From positions 16,380,001 to 16,444,000 of the forward strand of contig CM065392.1 of the NCBI GenBank assembly GCA_033060915.1: 64,000 bases of DNA, given 5' to 3'. The translations under genes and the position numbers were made by a program. The DNA comes from Euryodendron excelsum (taxonomy: Eukaryota; Streptophyta; Magnoliopsida; Ericales; Pentaphylacaceae). Below are positions 33,468-44,833 of the stretch, piece after piece; the first letter of the stretch is position 1, and the number at the start of each line of letters is the position of its first letter. The notes under the pieces were generated by a model. It was not told where the DNA came from. It saw only the letters and a program-made list of their open reading frames with translations, and ran no database searches.

Positions 33468-36462
33468 TGGGAAATAGGAATCGAACTTAGATTAACAGTA
33501 TGTTCAAAGGGGGAATGGGTAGATTAAAGGAACACCACCGCGAGAAGGCACAAGAAGAGAAATCCCATACTCTTTAGTGCTTAAAGAGAGAGGTGTGAGC
33601 TAGCAAGGCAGCAAAAAAGCCTCTACCTTTGCGAAAGATGAGAGAAAAAATGATAAATAGCATGACTTCGAGGATGCAATAAAAATTTGAAAAAGACGCT
33701 ACGGGTAAAAAGGCTGAGGCATGGCAAGACACAAAACTGTCGACCTAGCAACAATCTACAAAAATGTCATGGTGCAAAAGTAACAGAGCTGGGACCGATA
33801 GAAATCCCATGAGGGAAGCTGGTAGCAAAAAATAAAAATAAAAAATAAAAAAAAAAAGAGAGAGAAAGGAGAGTTTAGGAAACCCTAAAGCCAGATGGGG
33901 ATGAGGGGAAGTGAGCTCACAATGAGAAACACCCTAAAAAAATTCTCGGAATCTACAAGAGCAAAAAAAAGGGGAAAAGGGGAGTCAAATTGTTAAAGGT
34001 GATCACAGGTTCTGAAAAGCCTAGTAAATGAAATAGGTTTGAGACTTTTTCCTCCCTTTCAAAATACCCCATAACGTAGCCCACATTATAGTCCAAATTA
34101 GAGTCCTCTCGAATCATAGAAAATTGCATAGTCTAAGAAAGCTTGAATAAGGAAATAGTAGCACCTAAAAAGAAGATAAATACAGGGGCAAAGTTCGCTT
34201 CCTACAAAAGGTGGTTTTGGTTCATTCAACCCCTGCTAAAAATAAAGAACTGAGCCTATATACTCTTTCATTTCATACAACCCTTAAACTTGACCTACAT
34301 TACAGTCTCGAGTAAAGTCTTCTCTGATTGAGGAAGGAAGTTATCAGTTGCTTTGCCAAATGGCGATATCGGCCATCACTAGAGAGGTCCATCAAAGAGG
34401 TTTTTCCTTTCACAAGAGAAAGGGGGAAAATGAGCCAAGAGGTTAGATTTATGATAATGGTGCAAATGCTATCACATCTCGAAAAGAAAAGGATAAAACC
34501 AGAAAGGAGAACCCCAAGAGAAGAATAAAAGTTCAAAAGACTGCCTGATTCTAGGCTAAACGTGAACCCTGGGGCAATCCCCGGCCCATGCATACATTTT
34601 CATTCACATATAAAATCTGTGCATTTCATCAAAATATAATTGGCATAGATAAAGTGTTTTTGCATAAAACTTTCTCTATGTCTCTCCTTCTCAAATAAAA
34701 AACAAGGAATAAGAAAGAGCACAAAAAGGAGCTGAAGTCACCCCATAGCCAACTAACAAGTTCAAGCAATCTCTGGCATCGGCACACGCCTCAGAAAGTC
34801 CAGATTTCCATTCATAGACGACAAGAAACAGAGAATGCAGTAATGATCCACCCCTGACCCCCTAATCAACCCTAATTCAGTTTTCTTCAAACCATGAAAA
34901 CTAGGGCAATACCGCATCCTGCACCTCCCATTCAATTCTAACTGTTCAATCAAGACAAACCAGCCAAATGTGTTCAACCTTGCAGATATCTCATTTCCTC
35001 CAGAAATCAACTGAAGACACTCGACTTCAGAGAAACAAAATCCTCTAGAAGATATCTCAATAAGAATTCTATCATGCCAAGCAAAAGTAGAACTCGACAA
35101 CCAAGCAAACACCATACATTCCAACCTCCAAAGATAGCAAGTGAAAACAGACAAATGACCTCACCTTCAAGCTCCAAGATGAAAGAATCATAAAGCATGA
35201 AGCAATCTCTCATGGCACTCCACGTTTAAGGCGAAGGTACAATTCTTGTCAAATCAAATCAGAATTTTTAAAAAATGAAAGCCCTTGCTTTCTCTTACAT
35301 CAATAAATGTTCAAAAAAGTTCATATTTCAAAATCGATTTTTGTCAATTTCAAAAATCAATTCTCAAAATTTTAAAATTGCTTTCAAAACTATTTCTACA
35401 AAAAGTTTCAAATTCAAAAGATTGAAGCTCTTACATTCTTTTGAAAGTTAAAATCATTTTTCATATCCAAAGATTTTCAACACTTTTTCCACCAAAAGTT
35501 TCAGCTTCCAATTTCAACTCAATTTCAAAAAACCAAAATTCCTGCAGTCATTCAAAAACACCATCATATTTAAAAAAAAAATTTTAAAGTTTCAAGTCTC
35601 AAGTCAAAATAATTTTTCCAAACGCTTTGCTTTAAAAAAAAATCAACAATTTCAAGTAAAAATAAATTTTCTAAACATTCTATCTTCAATAGTTCGAGTT
35701 TCAAGTCAAAAAGAATTTTCTATACGTTTCAGAAAGATTTTAGGACTTGCTCCTTAAAAAGTTCCATGTCAAAACAAATTTCAATTTCCCAAGCTTTTCC
35801 TTCAAAAGCCCAGTTTCCAAAACAATCAAAAACTCCATTTCAAAAACAAAGTTTCAGTTTCTCGAGTTTTCTCCTCCAAAAGCTCTGTTTAAAAAAAAAA
35901 CATGCATGCTTAGAATGGTTTTCAAACTTTTTCCTTTAAAAAATTTCAATTCAAATCAAATTCAAAGTTTTCTAAACTTTTTCCTTGAAAAAAGTTTCAA
36001 CTCAAAATCGATTTCCCAGTTTTCTAAAACGTTTTCCTTCAAAAAGTTCAAGTTCTAATCAAATCCCTGCTTCCTGAGCTTTCTCCTTCAAAAGTCCCAT
36101 TTTAAAACAAAAATTCGGTTTCCCGAGCTTTTCCTTTAAAAGCCCTGTTTCAAAATAAATTCCGGTTTCCTGGGATTTCCCCTTCAAAAACCCCATTTCA
36201 AATCAAATCCCAGGTTTTCCAAACTTTTTTCTTCAAAAAGTTTTAATTCTAGTGAAATTCTAGGTTTTTCAAACTTTTTCCTTTAAAAATTTTCAATTCT
36301 AGTCAATTTTGAAACCCTCGATCCCCCCAAAGGAGTGTCATTCCACTTTTTGGAATGTCGATTTAGGATAACTAAATTCCAAATTCAAACTATTTTGATG
36401 CCTCCGATCGCTTAGTGATCAATATGGGATCCTTATTTTATCATTTTCTATCTTTGACAAGC
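33462..36462 (+). other. 3' untranslated part of element A
   Basis: From 33462 to about 35220 I see no gene, only decayed A-rich sequence with a second small A/G-rich tract near 33830-33880. From about 35230 to 36300 the strand is a monotonous tttcaaaa / cttttccttcaaaag series. Read in reverse it resembles 1320-2060 of element B. Such low-complexity stretches before the polypurine tract are part of the element, not host sequence. Confidence 0.6.
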
Positions 36463-36481
36463 AAAGACAGAAAAAGAGGGG
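36463..36481 (+). other. Polypurine tract of element A
   Basis: The sequence aaagacagaaaaagagggg stands four bases before the LTR start TGTAAGCACC. It matches the B tract at 264-283 on the other strand. Confidence 0.85.
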
Positions 36482-37654
36482 TATCTGTAAGCACCTTATT
36501 TTTTCCTACTTGGCAATCTCCGTTCTCACCACTCACATTCAAACTTCACATGCACATTCAAGCCCAAACCGGTTCTTTAAACTCCAGTCTAGTCAATCAA
36601 TTGCTTTCCAGGCTAAATAGGCTCAATTGAAGCCAAATGTCTAGAATGCCTCTTTGGCATCTCCTCACAATCAGACAGCTTTCAGAGATGGGGCAGTCTC
36701 AGGGACCAACCCCACACAGGCAACTTTTCGAGCCCGGGCAGTCTTGGGAACCCAATCTTTAGGACCAACGCCATATAGGTAGCTTTTTTAGACCAAGCGA
36801 TCTCGGGGACTAACGCCACATAGGCAACTTTTAGAGACCATGCAATCTCGAGAATTAATGCCACACAACCAGCTTTTCGAGATCAGGTGGTCTTGGGAAC
36901 CAACGCCACATCAATCACCAACGGTTCACTTTTGGCACCTGTTGGCCCGCCAATATAGAATGTCTGCTATTGGCACGTATTTCTAGAAAGTATAAAATCT
37001 CTCAAAGATAGGAGTCCACCCAGTCGAATTCCATGTCAGCATGCTCTTAAAGAAAGTATCTAAGTCCTCAAAGCGGTAAGTCCACCCCTTGCAGGACTGT
37101 CCCCAGACAACCTAACATACTCAAAATGCCATTCAAACTTAATTCCGAACCAATTCCAGTGACTTCTGATCAAAATGATCATTTTATCCTTGGGCGCCCA
37201 ATCATCCTCATCAACCATACAAGCTATAGGTGTCAAACCGGTAGAACCCCGGGGCACTCCTACAAGTATCCCTAATCTCTAAATGTCATCTCGGTCCATT
37301 CTGGTATTTCCTAGTCCAAATGACTGTTTTGCCCCTAGTGCACCAGTCATCTTTTTTCCACTATTCCAACTATGGGTATCAAATTGGCAATCCCTGGGGT
37401 GCTCCTGGGTCGCTTTATCTTTTTTCTAGTTGGGCCCAGTAGCTTTTTAGAGCAAAGCAGGGGCACTTACAGTGGAACCAAACCAAAAAAAAAAAAAAAA
37501 TGGCTTGTAGCCACTAGAAGTTGCACTTAGGCCTTTGCCTAGCAACCCAAGGCGAATCAATTTTCAGGATCACTGCCATACTAGAGTGGCGCCACTAGTA
37601 GTGGTGCTAGGCCAAAAATTCGCTAAAGTGGCGCTATTTTCTCCAAATTTTGGC

Positions 37655-37666
37655 CTATAAATATAG
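37655..37666 (+). promoter_or_regulatory. TATA box of the element A LTR
   Basis: The sequence cctataaatatagatcacc lies about 1.17 kb inside the LTR and matches the element B TATA box. Transcription should start about 30 bases downstream. Confidence 0.7.
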
Positions 37667-38989
37667 ATCACCCCCTAGCATATTCCAAGTTTAAAAAATT
37701 CAAAAAAACGCCGCCTTTCTCAAGATAGCTCTCGAAAATCTTCTAAAACCCTAGTTTCTTCAAGGTTCCTTAGCCTCCAAGCTTCTCAAGTCTTCTTCAA
37801 GCACAAGCCTAGCCTCCATTGAAGCTCTATTGAAGGTTGAAGATAAGGTAGGGTTTTTGTTTTTACTTTCATGCCCTCCTACTCCATTGAAGCTCTATTG
37901 AAGGTTGAAGACAAGATAGGGTTTTTATTTTACTTTCATGCTCTCCTACTCCTTCTCTTCTCCCCTCTTAGTCCATTTGGACTATTCTCGCTTTTATTCC
38001 CCATCTTCAACCCTCCTCTTCTTGCATGCCTAAAACAAGAGGACCTTAGGTCCATACCTAGGGGAAGCTTTGGGGAGATTACTGTGTCGGGGGTTTTCTT
38101 TTAGCCTAACCAATCACTGTATGGTCCTAAGGCCCTTTGCAATGTGGTGAAACCTTCAATCTCGTATATTCATGACCCCTATACATTATATTTGTCATAT
38201 TCATGCATTGTTCTTATTTTCAAACTCACAACCCTGGGGTGATTCTAACCTCCTCATGGTTAGGGCTTCAAAGTGGCCACCAAGGTTCATTTTAGGGTTT
38301 CAAACCCAGCTTGTTTTTAAAATCACAACCCTAAAGTGATTCTAGCATTTTCATGGTTAGGATCGCTTTAGGAATGTGGCATATTCAAACAGACCTCTAA
38401 AGGCCATATTAAGCCCTAAAACACCTCTTTCAAAACTTTTCTTTTTTCTAAACCTCTTTAAATTCCATATTCAAAGGTTTTTCAAAAAATTGGTCCAAGA
38501 GTTGTTTTCTTGAAGCCCTAAGAATTCATGTTTTAGGAAGTCTTGTCCCATTCTCTAACCTTCATCCTTGCATCCGTGCATTCATTGCATCAAAGTGGTT
38601 TTCAAAATCCTTGTTGCATCATGTTTTCATAAAATACATAACTCTCTTGAGTTATTTTCAAAAAGTGTTACATAAAATCATAAGATTTTCAAATCAAGTC
38701 TTTCATTTTTCAAATCAAATCTTTCATTTTTTTCAAATCAAATCTTTCCTTTTTCAACAAATCATTTTATTTTGGAAACAAAATCAAATCTTTCCATTTT
38801 GGAAACAAAATTAAATGTTCCAGCTTGGAAACAGAATCATTTCTTTTCTATTTTTAACTTTAAATCAAATCCTACTTTTTCAACATAAAATCATATCTTT
38901 CCTTTTACACAAAATCATATATTTTCAAAGTTCCTATTTCAAGTGCATGCACCTAGTTTCCTCCCCAAGTCATCTCCAAACCCTAGGTT

Positions 38990-39230
38990 TCTTAAACCCT
39001 AAGTTGTCCAACCTTGGGTCAATCTAACCTTAGGTCAACCCAACCCTAGTTGGTCAACCTAACCCAAGGTGGTCTAACCCTATGTCGACCTAAACCTAGG
39101 TGATCCAACCCTAGTGGGTCTAACATTAGGTCGTCCTAAATTTAGGTGGTCTAACCTTTGGTCGACCTAACCCTAGTTGGTCCAACCCTAGGTTAATCTA
39201 ACCCTAGTTTGCCAATCAAGGTTAGATGGC
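38990..39230 (+). repeat. Array of ~20-bp ggtcaacctaaccctag units in the A LTR
   Basis: About ten diverged units of the form ggtc(g/a)acctaaccctag(t)tggtccaac follow one another. They contain ccctaa-like words but are not a telomeric array, because the period is about 20 and the units include ggtc/gacc. A related array on the other strand lies at about 59250-59560. Confidence 0.75.
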
Positions 39231-40692
39231 TTTAAGACTCCAACTCTAAACCTCTGTTCAAACCATCTTTTCAACTAAAATGATCTTTTCAAAACATGTT
39301 TTCAAAAGCCTCTTGCTCCTTCGAGTCTTCAAAAACCCTAATCCGAAAGTCTTTTCAAAGTGCTCCTTTACTTCATTTAAAGATGTTTTTAGAAAGCTCT
39401 CCAAAACTTGTCTCATTCTAAACTGGCTAGACACTTACCATTTTTTAAAAAATTACTTTTGAAAATGATTTCAAAAGGTCACAACCCTAAGGTGATTCTA
39501 ACCCTTTTATGGTTAGAGTTCCCTAAGGGAAATGATATATCAAATGAAACCTATAAGGTTCATTTTAGGGTTCTGAACCCTAAATGTTTTGCAAAACCTC
39601 TTTCTAAAAATTATTTTCAAACATCACATTCTTGAAACAATCCTAGGCCTTTTATGGTTAGCTTTGTCCAAGATTGAGTGAGATATTCAAACAAGGGTTC
39701 GCTACCCCTAAAGTCCAAAATCTAAGAGAAGTGTCTACCCTCTTTCTAAAAATATTTTTCAAAACTCATAGCCTTGAAAGAGTTTAGTTCCCACATAACA
39801 AACCTCTCAATGGCAGTGAAACATCAACATACCTTCCTGAAGATGTTCAAAACCTATTTCAAAAATATTTTTAAGACAAGTTAATAAGAGCTTTTTCAAA
39901 TTCAGGTCCCACTTTTAAATCCCTAATCAAGTTTTCAAAATTTTCATAACTCTCTTGAGTTCAAGTTTCAAAACATTCTAAGACTCCCACGAGTCTCTTT
40001 TCAATCGGACTCTTGTCTGAACTATGATTGAACTAATTCTTGTGAAACAAAATATGTAGGCAACCTTCATAGGTACGGTCACAACCCTTTTTCAAACTCA
40101 AATACCCCTTTTCAAAATTCATCCCCAAGTTATTTCAAACTTTTTTTTAACTTGTGTCATGCATCATTCATCCTAAGAGTGATGACAAACCATTCCTCAA
40201 AACTTTTTGTAGCGGACATAGATGAACATTTAGGAACTAGAGATTCAAGTGAGTGAATAGAGGATAAATAGACATATAGGTACCGCAAAGGAGGGGTAGG
40301 GTGATGATCTTAGGATAACTTCCTTACGTGTAACCAACATCCAGACCATAGATTTATATTTTAAAGACCAAAACTAGAGTCATATTTTCGAAAGGGTTTT
40401 AAACATTTTCAAAGCTTGCCAATTAACCTTATTTTCCAAAACACCTCGTAAGAGGACATTTCAAAAACCCTAAGTTTGATCTTTGAATTATACTTAGTTT
40501 TAGATGACCTATCACACTTTTAACTATGATAGATGGTGACTCTAAAACTTTTTTAAAAAACCCTTAATCAAATAAATTTCAAGTTCAAACCCCGTCGCCC
40601 TCGTCCTCTTAGGAGGGTGAGTTCTAACAGACATAGTATCGGGTTTTGCTCGAGTCAAACCTAGACTCGAAGCCAAAAACTAGGGCGCAACA

Positions 40693-41451
40693 ACATGCAA
40701 TAGTCATCAAAGTCTTGGAAAGTAAACTTACCAACATTGTCTAGTCGAATTGACTTAATTGAATAGCCTAGAAACTATGCTCATAATCAAATAATTTGGA
40801 CAAGTAGTCTAGCAAATGCAACATTTCTAGTAGAAAATAAAGAAACATATGACCATTGTGTGCATGCATCTATCAATACCATAAAGTAATGAAATGGTCC
40901 ACATGAAGGTTGAATTGTTCCACATATATCCCCCTAATCCGTTGTAAAAAAACTTGGGAGATTCAACAACCACTTTTGAAAGTGATGGTTTATTCACCAA
41001 TTTATCTTGTGAACGGGCAATACAAGGATAATCATTTGATAAAAGAATCTTCTGGTTCTTTAGAGAATGTCCATGTGAGTTCACAATTATTCGACACATC
41101 ATTGTTGATCCTGAATGATGAAGTCGATCATGCCAACTTACAAAAATATTTGAATTAGAGCACTTCTGGTGCATCACAATAGGTGATTCTACAATGCATA
41201 TGGTCATATAATATAACCCAAAAGAGAAAGCATAAAGTTTTTCTATCATAGGCTTTTGGCTTGAAATCACACAAGAAATGTAAAGATATTCTCCATTACA
41301 TTCATTTATAGTCTCCATATGATATCCATTTTGGCGAATATCTATAAAACTGAGTAGACTCTTTTTAGATCTGATAGAATACAAGGCATCATCTTTTGCT
41401 CCTTCTAGTAATATGATATGAGCTCTTCCCTCTTCCTGAGTCTTCAATCAA
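40693..41451 (-). pseudogene. Copia element 2: GAG-pre-integrase and integrase start
   Basis: A minus-strand frame of about 205 codons (41447-40827) reads RAHIILLEGAKDDALYSIRS, then VSWHDRLHHSGSTMMCRIIV and, nearer its end, SQDKLVNKPSLSKVVVESPK. This is the GAG-pre-integrase (H-x-R-L-x-H) and the first part of the integrase of a Tork/TNT1-like copia element. It is continued by 50671-50860, which holds the preceding protease part; the LINE pair separates the two. On the left it is cut by the 3' LTR of element A. The remaining pol should lie left of the window. Confidence 0.85.
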
Positions 41452-41566
41452 GACTTGAGAGAGAAGCTCCCCCTTCTCTCTAGAGTTCCAGCTGTTTTTG
41501 TTCCACCTTCCTCTAGGCTTTAATGGAGGTTGAACGTGGCTTCAATGAGTGTGGTGCAGCTGGGGG

Positions 41567-43732
41567 ATGGAGGGTGAGGATGGAGACCATCTTAGAGTGA
41601 TGGGGGATATTGCTGCGATTGGTGAGGATGGTTCACCTCTGTTAGGAAATGGTGCAAGCATTTATGACCCTCTTAATGGCTCTCTTGAGAGATTTCTAAA
41701 GCTAAGAGCTGGGTCACAAGGGATTCACGTTGATAATTCTATAACGGAGGTTGGGAGAGGTCAAGCCACTGTTACAGGTGCTGCTGCTCGAAGAATCTCT
41801 AAGTTGAATTCTGATTTGGAGTTTTTGAAGTTGGAAAGAGATGAGTACAAATCTGAAATTGAAGAACTCAAGGCTATGGTGTCTGAGCTATGCAATACTC
41901 CAGGTAATATGCTTGGGTCAAGTATGGCTTCAAAGATGCACGATGTCAAGTCTAGTTTCAACACTCCTATTGCAAGCTTTGGAGGTCTTCTCTCATGCAC
42001 AGATGGTGGACAATCTCCAGGTAGTAACTCTTCATCCAAAAGCTGGGCAGATAAGGTTGAAGAGGAAGAGCAAACTTTTGTGATGAGTTCTCCCCATGAA
42101 GTAGTTGTATATTCGGTGTCCAAGCCTCAGCTTGTAGAGAAGATGGGTACGGTTCAGGCAGAGAAGCTTGGAGCAAATGAGGAAACTAATGTGGTGATTG
42201 CTTCCCATGTAGCAGCTGTAAATTTGGTGTCCAAACCTCAACTTGTGAAGAAGGAGGGTACTGTTCACACACTTGGTGGAGAGAGTGCAAATACAAAGGT
42301 GATGGGGATGGGTCTTGTCTCCACTACTTTGGATTTAGGTAATGGGGTGTAGCATGCTTGCATGGGTGAAGAGTGTGCAAATGCAAAGGGGATGGAGATA
42401 GGCCATGTCCCCACTACTTTAGGCTTGAGAAATGGAGTGCAACATGCGTACTTGGGTGGTGGGAAAGCTGGAAAAAATTCTGTTGTGGCAGAATTTGCAG
42501 TCAACCAAGCTTGGAGGCAGCATGGGAGGGGCACGGTCAACGAACTTAGTGGAAAGCAAAGTGGTCCCAATGGTCCAAGTAAGTGGGTTTCATTTTAAGT
42601 CAAAGAAAGGCACTTTTATGAATCTTGAATATTTCAAACCTAAATTGGGAAATGATATAGTTAAAGTTAAAGCCCCCTTAGATGTGGCTGCCCAGGGTGT
42701 TGAGTTATGGGAAAATACTCTTGTTGGGTACTTTATGCAAAATAAACTACCCTTTAATTTAGTCAACAACATTGCCAAGAAATTATGGGATAAACATGGG
42801 TTTGAAAAATTGTTGACCACTGATAATGGGTTCTATTATTTCAAGTTTTCATCAGTTACGGGTTGTGAATGGGTCATTGAGAATGGACCATGACACTTTG
42901 CTGGGTGTCCTATATGCCTAAGGAAATGGCAACTCAACATGAACCTTAGTAAGGATAGCTGTAAATCAGTTCCCATTTGGGTTAATTTCTATAATGTTCC
43001 TTTGGAATTGTGGATAGCAAGAGGCCTAAGTTATATGGCTAGTGCAGTGGAGAGACCCCTATACCCGGATAACTTGACTGAAGAGTTAAAGAGAATAAAC
43101 TTTGATCTGGAGGTAGAAGGTAGAGGTGTTATTGAAATAACTGTTGAGTACAATTGGGTTCCAAAGATTTGTGAAGTTTGCAAAGAATTTGGGCATGTAG
43201 TGAGCAAGTGCACAAAGGTGATTAAACAATAAAGGAAAGTTAAAAAGAACTCAATAGTAAAGATTGCAAATGAAGAGGGCTGGATAGAAGTTAAGCGCAA
43301 AGGGAAGGAGAATACTATTGATGAGGATACTACAAGTGCTCCAATTTTAGGTGGTCCAAATGGTGTTAGGCAATTAGAGGAGATGCTTTCTACTACTCCG
43401 AGGGCAACAAATGTCATTCAACTGGTTCTTGTATAGGTGATCAATTAGTCCCCATACAACCAGCCAATCTGATGATGAAACCTGTTGTTGAGGTCATAAC
43501 TCTCAATAGATTTCAATAATTAGATAAGATGGAAGATGTTGAAGCCATGGAAACTAGTGAAGATGGTCAGTCAAATTTGATGGCAACTCCTATTGCAAAT
43601 CCTCTCAAAGACGAGGCGGCGGTAGTGGATGAAGTTGATAAGAAGATACAAAAGAATAAGAGGAAGAATGAGAAGAGGAGAAGGCAGAGCTTAGCTAGTA
43701 GCTCTAAGGGGAGCACCTCTTGTTCTAAGTAA
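41567..43732 (+). pseudogene. ORF1 of LINE-2
   Basis: It starts MEGEDGDHLRVMGDIAAIGE. It has the coiled-coil part and linker as in LINE-1, then a TAG at 42348-42350 where LINE-3 has a CAA glutamine. A frameshift near 42526 follows (gggagggg, where LINE-1 has a long G run). The DUF4283 domain is complete (about 42600-43020) and the knuckle reads CEVCKEFGHVVSKC near 43170-43210. It has a TAA at about 43230 where LINE-3 has GAA, and another frame break near 43420. The basic Ser-rich C-terminus ends at 43732. Role as for LINE-1 ORF1; inactive. Confidence 0.88.
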
Positions 43733-43735
43733 TTA

Positions 43736-44707
43736 ATGTCGTTTGCTTGCTGGAATGTGAGAGGTCTCAATGATCCCTCCAAGCAACGAGAAATCAAAGA
43801 TTTTGTTCGATGCCACGACATTTGGTGTTTTGGTTTTGTAGAAACTAGAGTCAAGTTGGAGAATAGGGATTGAATCTGTCGTGGGCTGATGAAGAATTAG
43901 GATTTCATCCATAATTATAACACTAGTGGGGATGGTAGAATTTGGGTTGGGTGGAATTCGACTTTTGTGAAATTGGATGTTCTAAGCATGTCTAACCAAA
44001 TTATTCATTGTAAGATCTTTCTTATTGAGCAGAAGATCCATTGCTACATTTCTTTCGCTTATGGTTTACACACTGTAACACTTAGAAGGCAGCTTTGGAG
44101 GGATCTTGAGCAACATGCAAATATGGTCTGTAACGAACCTTGGCTGGTCATGGGTGATTTTAATGCAATAAGATCTCCTTTTGAGAGAAGGTGGGGAAGC
44201 ACTGATTGGCCTGGTTTCATGGACAAATTTAATGAGTGTCTTATGGAGGCTGAGCTAGATGATCTTCGATATGGGGGTTTCCATTTTACTTGGAACAATG
44301 GATGTGCTAAGAATTATGTCCTAAGAAAAATTGATAGAGCTCTTGTTAACAGCTGTTGGAACTCTAAATTCAGATTTTCTTCAGCTGAATTCTTTCCTTT
44401 TGGGGTTTCAGATCATAGCCCTATTTTGGTTCGGTTGGGGCTCTATATGAAGGAAGGTACTAAACCTTTAAGTTCTTTAATTTTTGGGCTGAGTATGAGG
44501 AGTTTTTGCCTGCACCAGTGCAGCAAGCTTGGAATACTGTTGTTGATGGGTACCCAATGTACCTAGTTTGCAAGAAGCTGAAAATGGTGAAATCAAGTTT
44601 GAAGGAGCTAAATAAGAAGAAATGTTATGAAATTTTGCTGCGAGTTAATGAAGCTAGAGAGGAGTTGCTTAATCTTCAAAGACAGTTAGAGGCAAATGGT
44701 GGGGATG
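43736..44707 (+). pseudogene. ORF2 fragment of LINE-2 (endonuclease only)
   Basis: ATG at 43736 opens MSFACWNVRGLNDPSKQREI, the start of the APE-like endonuclease. A TGA at about 43873 interrupts it at a residue that is Ser in LINE-1. The endonuclease catalytic stretch LVMGDFNAIRSPFERRWGST and S-D-H are present (44145-44420). The frame stops being LINE at gtggggat near 44707, well before reverse transcriptase, where the junction to LINE-3 begins. Confidence 0.88.
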
Positions 44708-44833
44708 CTAGTTGTTGGGGTTAGTCTTTTGGAAGGTTGTAGAGAGAAAGGCTCTCCCTTCTCTCTAGAGTTCCAGCAGATGTTGTTCCATCTTCCTCTA
44801 GGCATTAATGGAGGTTGAAGGTGGCATTAATGA

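Larger units (their letters stand above)
30214..36485 (+). mobile_element. Internal region of Ogre/Tat-type element A (gag-only, plus strand)
   Basis: The leader begins at gttaggccgttgttatgtc, which equals B's leader about 20 bases beyond the primer site. The LTR of B, in the opposite orientation, joins here, so B seems inserted in A's leader and gttag (30214-30218) should be its target duplication. The region is about 6.3 kb, versus 10 kb or more in autonomous Ogre. It has a Gag-like remnant, then unrecognised decayed sequence, a GA microsatellite, a low-complexity T/C/A-rich stretch and a polypurine tract. No protease, reverse transcriptase or integrase motif was recognised. Confidence 0.75.
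36486..40692 (+). repeat. 3' LTR of Ogre/Tat-type element A
   Basis: The LTR starts TGTAAGCACC and ends ggcgcaaca at 40692, 4207 bases. U3 holds several gagaycaggtggtcttggg units (about 36680-36900), ggcgccactagtagtggtgc near 37590 and the TATA box. Downstream are tttcaaaa low-complexity tracts, an array of ggtcaacctaaccctag units and the ...ctcctcttaggagggtgag end block shared with B. The five bases after it (acatg) are the expected target duplication; the other copy should lie left of the window. Confidence 0.85.

Noticed and set aside
33330..33527. Open frame with a long Arg-Glu repeat
   Set aside because: It is a translation of a (GA)n microsatellite and has no coding context.
34762..35154. 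130-codon minus-strand frame
   Set aside because: It lies antisense in the 3' untranslated part of A; composition is random and it has no recognisable motif or matching frame in B.
38990..39230. Interstitial telomere repeat
   Set aside because: The unit is about 20 bases with ggtc/gacc, not a ccctaaa or ttaggg tandem array.
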